The notes under the pieces were generated by a model, which saw nothing but the letters and a program-made list of their open reading frames with translations, ran no database searches and had not been told where the DNA came from. From Syntrophobacterales bacterium (GTDB taxonomy: Bacteria; Desulfobacterota; Syntrophobacteria; BM002): a DNA stretch of 10,588 bases. The DNA is taken from NCBI GenBank assembly GCA_030613915.1, contig JAUWKY010000036.1, positions 1-10,588 on the forward strand, written 5' to 3'. Made by a program: the position numbers and the translations under genes. Numbering within the stretch: the stretch's first letter is position 1; every line of letters begins with the position of its first letter. Below are positions 1 through 5,533 of the stretch, one piece after another.

Positions 1-136
1 CAGCAACCATGCCGTGGCCGTAGGCATCGGATTTTACCACCCCGAGAATAGCCGTGGTTTGACCCACCAGCTTCCTCACCTGGGAAAAGTTGTGGCGCAG
101 GGCCGCCAGATCTATTTCGATAGTGCTACCAACCAT
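1..136 (-). CDS. alr: Alanine racemase, N-terminal part (cut by window edge)
   Basis: Reading the minus strand from an ATG at 136-134 gives 45 codons running off the left edge. The protein begins [20 protein letters not shown] and reaches [10 protein letters not shown], the signature of fold-type III PLP enzymes of the alanine racemase family; Lys35 would form the Schiff base with PLP. The enzyme interconverts L- and D-alanine in the cytoplasm and supplies D-Ala for peptidoglycan. The start is supported by an AGGAG ribosome binding site (plus-strand 141-145, four bases upstream of the ATG) and by the family's usual N-terminus. The gene is divergent from everything else in the window. The C-terminal part, with the catalytic tyrosine, is not visible, so a YggS-like or other fold-type III relative is not fully excluded, but the [10 protein letters not shown] start and VKxDAYGHG motif are typical of Alr. 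Confidence 0.93.
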   Translation of the reverse strand, partial: MVGSTIEIDLAALRHNFSQVRKLVGQTTAILGVVKSDAYGHGMVA

Positions 137-140
137 GTTT

Positions 141-145
141 CTCCT
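141..145 (-). promoter_or_regulatory. Ribosome binding site of alr
   Basis: On the minus strand AGGAG lies four bases before the ATG at 136. It fixes the alr start, since no alternative in-frame start with comparable spacing precedes the conserved N-terminus. Confidence 0.75.
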
Positions 146-152
146 ATTGTGA

Positions 153-184
153 ATTCAGGGATTCAGCGATTTAGGAATTAGATG
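153..184. repeat. Degenerate 8-bp tandem repeat upstream of alr
   Basis: Consecutive octamers ATTCAGGG, ATTCAGCG, ATTTAGGA and ATTAGATG lie end to end. The first two differ at one base, and the last two have decayed. On the minus strand this lies within about 20-50 bases upstream of the alr start, so it probably falls in the alr 5' untranslated region. Confidence 0.55.
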
Positions 185-271
185 TATTGGATATCAAGTA
201 CTCGTTGTTAGGCTGTTTGATTGATAACAAAAATGAGTGCTTGCATTCTAGTTCCTTGAATTCCCCAATAC
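184..271. repeat. Nested inverted repeat (long hairpin) upstream of alr
   Basis: Three pairs of arms nest symmetrically: GTATTGG (184-190) with CCAATAC (265-271); CAAGTACTC (195-203) with GAGTGCTTG (235-243), nine pairs with one G-T wobble on the plus strand; and TTGTTA (205-210) with TAACAA (225-230). The loop is 14 nt. The wobble favours a plus-strand RNA fold. No T-tract follows on either side, so it is not an intrinsic terminator. Confidence 0.5.
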
Positions 272-281
272 CTCAATACCT
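266..281. repeat. 8-bp tandem repeat CAATACCT, two copies plus CAAT
   Basis: Two exact copies of CAATACCT (266-273, 274-281) are followed by a partial copy CAATTATT. The first copy overlaps the outer right arm of the inverted repeat at 184-271, an arrangement of tandem units inside inverted arms that recurs elsewhere in this window. Confidence 0.6.
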
Positions 282-351
282 CAATTATTCTTTTCGTGCG
301 CCCAAAGCTAGCCCATTTCCTTGCTATATTCAAGTGCAAAGGGAGGAAAGT

Positions 352-385
352 AGCATGGAGCATAAAGCATGGAGCACAGGGCATA
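352..385. repeat. Degenerate 7-bp tandem repeat (AGCATGG type), about five units
   Basis: Heptamers AGCATGG, AGCATAA, AGCATGG, AGCACAG and GGCATA run head to tail with no gaps. The units resemble those in the yajC-secD and secD-secF spacers (GCACAGC, GCATAGC, GCATGGC), so this is a dispersed repeat family rather than a local accident. The 9-bp repeat at 386-421 follows directly. Confidence 0.6.
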
Positions 386-421
386 GCGAGACGAGCGAGA
401 CTGGCGAGACGAGCGAGACGA
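386..421. repeat. 9-bp tandem repeat GCGAGACGA, four copies
   Basis: Units at 386-394, 395-403, 404-412 and 413-421 read GCGAGACGA, GCGAGACTG, GCGAGACGA, GCGAGACGA; only the second differs, at two bases. The result is an exact 16-bp direct repeat (386-401 and 404-419). Such a near-perfect array is young or slippage-prone. No gene is interrupted. Confidence 0.8.
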
Positions 422-470
422 AATTCAATATATCCATTTTTCTCCCGACCTCCCGTCTTGCCTTACGATG

Positions 471-503
471 GCTTTACTCTTGGCGCACAGCCAAGAGCAA
501 AGC
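471..503. repeat. 14-bp hairpin with 5-nt loop, not a terminator
   Basis: GCTTTACTCTTGGC (471-484) and GCCAAGAGCAAAGC (490-503) are inverted repeats matching at 13 of 14 positions around the loop GCACA. No T-run follows on either strand, so a terminator role is unlikely. The arm includes CTTGGCGC (479-486), a word also found in the yajC-secD and secD-secF spacers. Confidence 0.65.
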
Positions 504-594
504 ATTCGCTTCCTTGACATGGAGTGAAGGGGCGACTTACAATTCAATCCTTTGAGGTTGGTTGTAGCGGTCGGCGTCGAGACTCATATGGTGG

Positions 595-676
595 AGATTT
601 TAGATTTCAAATCTTATGTTTCAGATTGACACAAATGTAGGCTATGAGATTCCACAATCTGCAATCTACAATCTGA
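595..676. repeat. Inverted arms made of AGATT/CAATCT heptamers
   Basis: The left arm carries AGATTTT (595-601), AGATTTC (602-608) and TCAGATTG (621-628). The right arm carries three tandem heptamers, CAATCTG (655-661), CAATCTA (662-668) and CAATCTG (669-675). TCAGATTG pairs perfectly with CAATCTGA (669-676). The word GATTTTAGATTT (596-607) recurs exactly, inverted, in the dprA-topA spacer (9318-9329), showing both belong to one family. Confidence 0.6.
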
Positions 677-687
677 GATGAAAACTC

Positions 688-693
688 GGTGGG
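688..693 (+). promoter_or_regulatory. Ribosome binding site deciding the start of the DUF2065 gene
   Basis: GGTGGG lies seven bases before the ATG at 701. An in-frame GTG at 689 falls inside this site and has no good site of its own, which is why the shorter start at 701 was chosen. Confidence 0.55.
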
Positions 694-700
694 ATATGCT

Positions 701-898
701 ATGAAGTTTTTCCTCAGTGTTCTGGGCATGGTTATGATTCTAGAAGGGTTGCCCTACTTTACCTTTCCTGAAGGAATCAAAAGGTGGTTAGTCAAAGTGA
801 GCGAGATGGAGGCGGCCCACTTGCGGACCTTTGGTTTAATAGCGATGTGCGCCGGTATGGTTCTCGTCTATCTGGGCCAGAGGAGTAACCTTTTCTGA
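701..898 (+). CDS. Small inner-membrane protein, DUF2065 (YjeT-like) family
   Basis: The protein has 65 residues, MKFFLSVLGMVMILEGLPYF and onward. It has two hydrophobic segments: one at about residues 1-17 and one at about 43-60 (RTFGLIAMCAGMVLVYLG). Between them is a short charged stretch with PEGIKRWL and the E-HLRTFG turn. This two-helix pattern with GLPYFTFPEGIKRW is characteristic of DUF2065/YjeT proteins, whose biochemical role is not established; in proteobacteria they often sit near hflKC or other housekeeping genes. The ATG at 701 starts right at the conserved hydrophobic segment; a GTG four codons upstream is the alternative. The gene is 139 nt upstream of queA and may or may not be cotranscribed with it. 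Family assignment is from recall of the pattern, not a search. Confidence 0.75.
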   Translation: MKFFLSVLGMVMILEGLPYFTFPEGIKRWLVKVSEMEAAHLRTFGLIAMCAGMVLVYLGQRSNLF

Positions 899-1037
899 CG
901 GACCGAATAAAACAGGACATCGAGAAATATCTGGGCTAGAGAACAGACAATCGAATCGAGCTAAACCAGTTGACTTCAAACTGCAACTATGCTTAGCTTG
1001 CTTCGCCTATCGTCAGGTTGTTAGCGGTAATGAGCCC

Positions 1038-2075
1038 ATGTACTGCCTGGATGAATATCAATATCAGCTGCCCGAAGAACTCATCGCGCAAGTGCCGGCC
1101 CAAAGGCGGGATGATTCGCGGCTGTTGGTTCTCAATCGTACAACGGGGAGCATGGGACATAGAAAAGTGGCCGGGTTAGAACATTACTTGGCAGCAGGCG
1201 ATGTGGTAGTGGTGAACGACACCCGAGTGGTGCCTGCCAGACTGCTGGGGAAGAAAGAGTCGGGTGGTAAGGTTGAGCTTCTGGTACTGCATCCGGCCAC
1301 TGATCAGAAGTTTTACCGCTGCTTGGTCAAATCCAGCAAGGGGGTACAGGAGGGCGCAATCCTATTGTTTGAAAATGGGTTGCGGGCCAGGGTCTGCGAG
1401 CAAGCGGTTGAGGGTCAGACTCGGGTAGAATTTGTTGATGACCGACCTCTGCTGGAGATTCTGGAAAGCACAGGATGCGTTCCTCTGCCACCTTATATTC
1501 GTCGCAACGGTGGGGCAGTCAAGGTTGACGATGGCCGGGCCTACCAGACCATTTACGCCACAAAGCCTGGAGCGGTAGCTGCGCCGACGGCCGGATTACA
1601 TTTCACGGAAGAACTTCTCAACCGTCTGAAAAAGAAAGGTGTAATCCTTGCTACTTTGACGTTGCATGTGGGTTTTGGCACCTTTCAGCCGGTTCGGGCA
1701 GCGGATATTCGTCAGCACCGGTTGCAGGAAGAATTTTTTGAGATTCCCCAAGAAACAGCGCAGGCCGTTAACCGCGCCAAGGAGAACGGCAACCGGGTGG
1801 TGGCAGTAGGTACCACTACGGTACGAGCCCTGGAGTTCGCAGCGAACAATGGGCAGGTGAGACCAGGAAGTGGTTGGTGCGACCTCTTGATTTACCCCGG
1901 GTATCGTTTTCAGGTCATCGATAGGCTGCTTACCAATTTTCATTTACCGGGTTCGAGCTTGGTCATGCTTGTTTCGGCCTGGGCTGGACGCGACCTTCTG
2001 CTAAAAGCATATGCTGAAGCTATCCGGATGCGATATCGGTTTTACAGCTATGGCGATGCCATGTTTATCGAGTAA
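1038..2075 (+). CDS. queA: S-adenosylmethionine:tRNA ribosyltransferase-isomerase (QueA)
   Basis: QueA transfers the ribosyl part of S-adenosylmethionine to preQ1 already in the tRNA anticodon, forming epoxyqueuosine, the penultimate step of queuosine synthesis in the cytoplasm. The 345-residue protein is full length for the family. Conserved blocks are in order: NDTRVVPARL (60-69), CVPLPPYIRR (147-156), AAPTAGLHFT (181-190), TLHVGFGTFQPV (208-219), TNFHLPGSSL (299-308) and the C-terminal YRFYSYGDAMFI (333-344). The ATG gives the usual N-terminus (a DxYxYxLPEELIAQ block); the ribosome binding site is weak. The stop codon is only eight bases before the tgt start, so the two are almost certainly cotranscribed, matching their shared pathway. 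No queuosine-type riboswitch is evident upstream. Confidence 0.97.
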   Translation: MYCLDEYQYQLPEELIAQVPAQRRDDSRLLVLNRTTGSMGHRKVAGLEHYLAAGDVVVVNDTRVVPARLLGKKESGGKVELLVLHPATDQKFYRCLVKSSKGVQEGAILLFENGLRARVCEQAVEGQTRVEFVDDRPLLEILESTGCVPLPPYIRRNGGAVKVDDGRAYQTIYATKPGAVAAPTAGLHFTEELLNRLKKKGVILATLTLHVGFGTFQPVRAADIRQHRLQEEFFEIPQETAQAVNRAKENGNRVVAVGTTTVRALEFAANNGQVRPGSGWCDLLIYPGYRFQVIDRLLTNFHLPGSSLVMLVSAWAGRDLLLKAYAEAIRMRYRFYSYGDAMFIE

Positions 2076-2083
2076 TCTCAGCT

Positions 2084-3196
2084 GTGGAGTTTCATCTCTG
2101 GAAGCAAAATAGTACCGGAGCCCGCTTGGGGGAGATCCGGTCACCTCACGGTGTGGTGAGCACACCAGTGTTCATGCCGGTGGGGACAAGAGGTACGGTA
2201 AAGGGGCTAACTCCTGAGGATTTGCACTCCCTTGGCGCCAGGATAGTACTTGCCAACACTTACCATCTCTGGTTACGGCCGGGGGCTGATCTCATACAAA
2301 CGGTTGGGGGGCTGCACAGGTTCATGCACTGGGACGGGCCTCTGCTCACCGACAGCGGCGGCTATCAGGTTTTCAGCCTGGCGCCAACTCGTGAGATCAG
2401 TGAGGAAGGAGTGGCCTTCCAATCCCATTTGGACGGCTCGCGATATTTTCTTACTCCGGAACGGGCGATACAGATCCAGGAGGCTCTCGGAGCTGACATC
2501 ATTATGTGTCTGGACGAGTGCACCCCCTATCCGGCTAGCCGCGAATACGTTCAGGCCTCCATGGAGCGCACCGTGCGGTGGGCCCATCGCTGTCGGGAGG
2601 CGAAAACCAGGAAAGATCAGGCTCTGTTTGCCATTGTTCAAGGAGGCATGTCCACAGAACTCAGGCACGCTTGCCTTGAAAGACTCACGGAAATGGATTT
2701 TCCTGGCTACGCTCTTGGCGGCTTGAGTGTCGGAGAACCCAGAGAGGTAATGCTGGAGGTGGCGGCGGCGTGTCTACCGCAGTTGCCAGTGGACAAGCCG
2801 CGCTATGTTATGGGTGCTGGCACGCCGGAGGACCTGGTGGAGCTAGTGGGGCTGGGGGCGGACATGTTTGATTGCGTGCTGCCCACCCGCAACGCGCGCA
2901 ACGGTATGCTCTTTACCAGCCGCGGGCGGATAATCATCAAGAATAACCAGCACCGAGACGAGGATACGCCCATTGATGAACTGTGCACCTGTTATACTTG
3001 CAGGCATTACAGTCGGGCGTATCTACGTCATTTGTTTATGGCCAAGGAAATTTTGGCCTATCGGCTCAATACCATTCACAATTTGTGGTATTTTTTTGAG
3101 CTGATGCGGCAGATGCGACGAGCACTTGCGGCTGGTACTTTCAAGGAGTTCAGGGCGCACTTTTATCAACTGCGCCAGGTGCAAACCGGTGGCTAA
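2084..3196 (+). CDS. tgt: Queuine/preQ1 tRNA-guanine transglycosylase (Tgt)
   Basis: Tgt swaps guanine 34 of GUN-anticodon tRNAs for preQ1. The protein has 370 residues, the normal bacterial length, and forms a TIM barrel with a zinc subdomain. By comparison with the Zymomonas enzyme, Asp90 in LLTDSGGYQVFSL is the general acid/base and Asp263 in DMFDCVLPTRNARNG is the nucleophile. Substrate-pocket motifs IVQGG (184-188) and LGGLSVGE (211-218) are present. The zinc site is Cys301, Cys303 and Cys306 in CTCYTC plus His332. All key residues are intact. The start is GTG, eight bases after the queA stop, with no recognisable Shine-Dalgarno sequence in the gap, suggesting translation coupled to queA. 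The start is supported by the family's N-terminal pattern (ARLGEIRSPHGVVSTPVFMPVGTRG). Confidence 0.97.
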   Translation: MEFHLWKQNSTGARLGEIRSPHGVVSTPVFMPVGTRGTVKGLTPEDLHSLGARIVLANTYHLWLRPGADLIQTVGGLHRFMHWDGPLLTDSGGYQVFSLAPTREISEEGVAFQSHLDGSRYFLTPERAIQIQEALGADIIMCLDECTPYPASREYVQASMERTVRWAHRCREAKTRKDQALFAIVQGGMSTELRHACLERLTEMDFPGYALGGLSVGEPREVMLEVAAACLPQLPVDKPRYVMGAGTPEDLVELVGLGADMFDCVLPTRNARNGMLFTSRGRIIIKNNQHRDEDTPIDELCTCYTCRHYSRAYLRHLFMAKEILAYRLNTIHNLWYFFELMRQMRRALAAGTFKEFRAHFYQLRQVQTGG

Positions 3197-3274
3197 AAGC
3201 TGCAATGAGAAATGGGTATGATCAATAAACTACCATCTTTGCAACGTTAGGGTTTAAACACGAGGAGGCTGTTT

Positions 3275-3619
3275 ATGAATTGGACAGGTCTGGCATATGC
3301 CCTGGGTATCGGAGGGACCGGGGGCGGTGGTGCCCAGGGGGGCGGCTTCGCCGCTTTAGTGCCTCTGCTGCTAATGTTTGCCATTTTTTACTTTTTGCTG
3401 ATTCGACCCCAACAGAAAAAGCAGAAGAAGCAGCGAGAAGTACTCGCCGCCCTCAAGAGGGGTGACATGGTGGTAACTGTTGGCGGACTGCATGGCAAAA
3501 TCACCGGTCTCGCCGAAAAGGTCGTAACTTTGGAAATCGCCGAAAAGGTGCGGGTGAAAGTGGGGCGAAGCTACATTGCCGGTACGGCGTCCCAAGAGCC
3601 GGAGCCAAGCAAGAAGTAG
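3275..3619 (+). CDS. yajC: Sec translocase accessory subunit YajC
   Basis: The product has 114 residues. A Gly-rich stretch (11-24) precedes one membrane segment at about 26-43 (LVPLLLMFAIFYFLLIRP), followed by the family signature RPQQKKQKKQREVLAALKRGDMVVTVGGLHGKI (about 44-76) and a small beta-rich cytoplasmic domain. YajC associates with SecD and SecF at SecYEG. The start has a strong GAGGAGG site (3262-3268), six bases before the ATG. The gene follows tgt by 78 nt, the classic queA-tgt-yajC-secDF arrangement. The Gly-rich N-terminus before the membrane helix is common in this family. The 142-nt gap to secD contains heptamer repeats. Confidence 0.95.
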   Translation: MNWTGLAYALGIGGTGGGGAQGGGFAALVPLLLMFAIFYFLLIRPQQKKQKKQREVLAALKRGDMVVTVGGLHGKITGLAEKVVTLEIAEKVRVKVGRSYIAGTASQEPEPSKK

Positions 3620-3639
3620 GAGAGCTCAGGAGGTTTGCC

Positions 3640-3678
3640 GCCAAAGGCACAGCGCTTGGCGCAGCAGGCAGCAAGCAG
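3640..3678. repeat. GC-rich heptamer repeat in the yajC-secD spacer
   Basis: Heptamers GCACAGC (3647-3653), GCTTGGC (3654-3660), GCAGCAG (3661-3667), GCAGCAA (3668-3674) and a partial GCAG run end to end, all starting GC. CGCCAA (3639-3644) pairs with TTGGCG (3656-3661), forming a short hairpin. The 11-mer GCGCTTGGCGC (3652-3662) is repeated exactly in the secD-secF spacer (5420-5430). Confidence 0.55.
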
Positions 3679-3744
3679 AAATAAACTAACCACTTTGAGC
3701 TTTGCTGATCTTCGACCATTTTACCCGGACCAAAAACTTACTGT

Positions 3745-3752
3745 GAGAGGAG
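3745..3752 (+). promoter_or_regulatory. Ribosome binding site of secD
   Basis: GAGAGGAG lies nine bases upstream of the GTG at 3762 and supports this non-ATG start, which also gives the N-terminus expected of SecD. Confidence 0.75.
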
Positions 3753-3761
3753 AAAGTTAGC

Positions 3762-5360
3762 GTGAAGGATCTGAGATGGCGTGCTGCTCTCGTGCTGGCG
3801 ATTTTTGTGGTAGCGTTAGTCTATCTGCTACCTACCCTGGGCAAAGAACTGCCTGAATGGTGGGTTAAATTCTTTCCCGATAAGAAGATTAACCTCGGTT
3901 TGGACCTCCAGGGTGGAATGCATCTGGTTCTGGAGGTGGAAAATGATAAGGCGGTGGAAAATACGGTGGAGCGTCTTGCTCAGGAGATTAAAGGTGAACT
4001 GGGCAGCGCACACATCAGGTTCCGCCTGGTTGAACGACAAGGTGGGGATGGGGTAAGGTTGCTCCTGCCGAAGGAACAAGACTGGCAGCAGGTCGCTGCC
4101 CTCATGAAGGATAAGTTTCCTCTTTTAGAGGTGACAGACCGTACATTGGTCCAAGACCAACTCCAGGTTCTCTTCAGGATTGAGGAAAGCCAGGTGCGCC
4201 ATATAAAAAAGTTGGCAGTAGACCAGGGGTTGGAGACCATCCGCAACCGGATTGACCAATTTGGAGTTAGTGAGCCGCACATCCGAACCCAGGGGGAAAA
4301 CCGTATCTTGATCCAGTTGCCCGGCATCAAAGATCCACAGCGGGCAATTGACCTCATCGGCCAGACGGCCCTGCTGGAATTCAAGCTGGTGGATGAGCAA
4401 CGGAGTGTTGAAGAGGCCCTGAAGGGTAGAGTACCCGCCGGGGGCAAAATCTACTACAGCCGTAAAGTCGACCCGGTCACCGGTCAAGTGCGGCGCACTC
4501 CCTACCTGCTCAAGGACCGCACTTTACTCACCGGCGAATATCTAACCAATGCCGAGGTACGCCTTGATACCCAATACAATCGTCCCTACGTTTCCTTGAG
4601 CTTCGACGATCGCGGCGGCAAACTCTTTGAGAAAATCACCGGGGAGAACGTCAAGAAGCGGCTGGCCATTGTGCTCGACGGCAATGTCTATTCTGCCCCT
4701 GTTATCCAGGATCGCATCAGCGGGGGCAACGCCGTAATCGAGGGCCAGTTCACCATGGATGAGGCCAAAGACCTGGCCGTGGTGCTCCGTGCTGGTTCAT
4801 TGCCCGCTCCAGTGCAAATACTCGAAGAGCGTACTGTGGGTCCATCTCTAGGAAGAGACTCCATCCGTAAAGGGCTTCTCTCCATGGCAGTGGGTGGTGT
4901 GCTGGTGGTGGTATTCATGGTTATCTACTACGGCGCCTCCGGAATCATCGCCGATCTGGCCCTGATCCTCAATATTATCTTGATTATGGCGGCGTTAGCT
5001 GGTTTTGGTGCCACCCTCACCTTACCGGGCATCGCTGGTATAATTCTCACTATCGGTATGGCGGTTGACGCCAATGTTTTGATTTTTGAGAGGGTGCGGG
5101 AAGAATTGCGGCTGGGTAAGACGCCGCGTGCAGCCCTGGACAGCGGCTACAGCAGAGCCACTTGGACAATTGTGGACGCAAACGTCACCACCCTGATTGC
5201 CGCTTTGGTATTATTACAATTCGGCACCGGTCCCGTGAAAGGCTTTGCCGTTACGCTGAGCCTGGGCATTGTCGCCAGCATGTTCACCGCCATTTTTGGA
5301 ACCAGGCTGTTGTTTGATTACTTGCTGCAAAAAAGGCGAATGAAGACGTTAAAGATCTGA
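3762..5360 (+). CDS. secD: Protein translocase subunit SecD
   Basis: SecD, with SecF, is an RND-type membrane protein that uses the proton-motive force to help pull preproteins out of SecYEG on the periplasmic side. The protein has 532 residues and starts at GTG. Membrane segment 1 is at about 8-24, then GLDLQGGMHLVLEV (46-59, the D1 motif), a large periplasmic domain (about 60-365) with TIRNRIDQFGVSEPHI (159-174) and LAIVLDGNVYSAPVI (301-315), then five membrane segments from about 370 to 520. The D4 motif is AVDANVLIFERVREELR (434-450) with Asp436; the next conserved block, GYSRATWTIVDANVTTLIAAL, is at 462-482. Everything expected is present and no frameshift is seen. It lies 142 nt after yajC and 173 nt before secF, wider than typical for this operon; both gaps contain repeats. 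Confidence 0.97.
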   Translation: MKDLRWRAALVLAIFVVALVYLLPTLGKELPEWWVKFFPDKKINLGLDLQGGMHLVLEVENDKAVENTVERLAQEIKGELGSAHIRFRLVERQGGDGVRLLLPKEQDWQQVAALMKDKFPLLEVTDRTLVQDQLQVLFRIEESQVRHIKKLAVDQGLETIRNRIDQFGVSEPHIRTQGENRILIQLPGIKDPQRAIDLIGQTALLEFKLVDEQRSVEEALKGRVPAGGKIYYSRKVDPVTGQVRRTPYLLKDRTLLTGEYLTNAEVRLDTQYNRPYVSLSFDDRGGKLFEKITGENVKKRLAIVLDGNVYSAPVIQDRISGGNAVIEGQFTMDEAKDLAVVLRAGSLPAPVQILEERTVGPSLGRDSIRKGLLSMAVGGVLVVVFMVIYYGASGIIADLALILNIILIMAALAGFGATLTLPGIAGIILTIGMAVDANVLIFERVREELRLGKTPRAALDSGYSRATWTIVDANVTTLIAALVLLQFGTGPVKGFAVTLSLGIVASMFTAIFGTRLLFDYLLQKRRMKTLKI

Positions 5361-5365
5361 CAAAT

Positions 5366-5442
5366 CGCATAGCGCAAAGGGCATGGCGCAGAGAGTTCAA
5401 AAGAATGTGTTTTCGCTATGCGCTTGGCGCTTTGCGCCGCGC
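5366..5442. repeat. Inverted heptamer repeat in the secD-secF spacer
   Basis: The left arm is four heptamers, GCATAGC, GCAAAGG, GCATGGC and GCAGAGA (5367-5394). The right arm (5414-5441) reads CGCTATG, CGCTTGG, CGCTTTG, CGCCGCG, which is a similar set in reverse complement. CGCATAGCG (5366-5374) pairs perfectly with CGCTATGCG (5414-5422). Inside the right arm GGCGC-TTT-GCGCC (5426-5438) is a tight hairpin. No T-tract follows, so a terminator is unlikely; it may act as an RNA-stabilising or attenuating stem between the two cistrons, or simply be a mobile repeat. Confidence 0.65.
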
Positions 5443-5533
5443 TCTTCGTCACCCCCCGTCGATGGGGCGGATCTGTGAAACTTACGGATAGATGCTGCTT
5501 GTTGAATTTGAGCGCGGATAAAAGAGAGGAATT

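Larger units (their letters stand above)
137..700. other. Divergent spacer between alr and the DUF2065 gene; no gene seen
   Basis: This 564-nt stretch separates alr (minus) from the small membrane-protein gene (plus). It holds promoter space for both genes, but I cannot pick a convincing -35/-10 pair on either strand. Open frames here (for example 187-555 starting at TTG) lack a Shine-Dalgarno site, encode low-complexity peptides that follow the underlying repeats, and match no family I know. The stretch is instead dominated by short tandem repeats (153-184, 266-281, 352-421, 655-675) and inverted repeats (184-271, 471-503, 595-676), listed separately. Confidence 0.7.

Noticed and set aside
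386..419. Exact 16-bp direct repeat as a possible CRISPR remnant
   Set aside because: The copies are 2 bp apart and resolve into four 9-bp tandem units; there are no spacers of CRISPR length and no cas genes.
471..503. Hairpin as a transcription terminator
   Set aside because: The stem is strong but no T-tract follows on either strand, and no gene ends just before it.
187..555. Open frame of 122 codons in the alr-DUF2065 spacer, and another at 296-517
   Set aside because: They start at non-ATG or weak positions without a ribosome binding site, overlap each other, and run through tandem and inverted repeats, so their peptides are low-complexity shadows of those repeats.
899..1037. preQ1 or other riboswitch, or sigma-70 promoter, upstream of queA
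   Set aside because: I see no preQ1 aptamer-like stem-loop with an A-rich tail. TTGACT at 972-977 has a TATGCT only 12 bases later, which is too close for a normal promoter.
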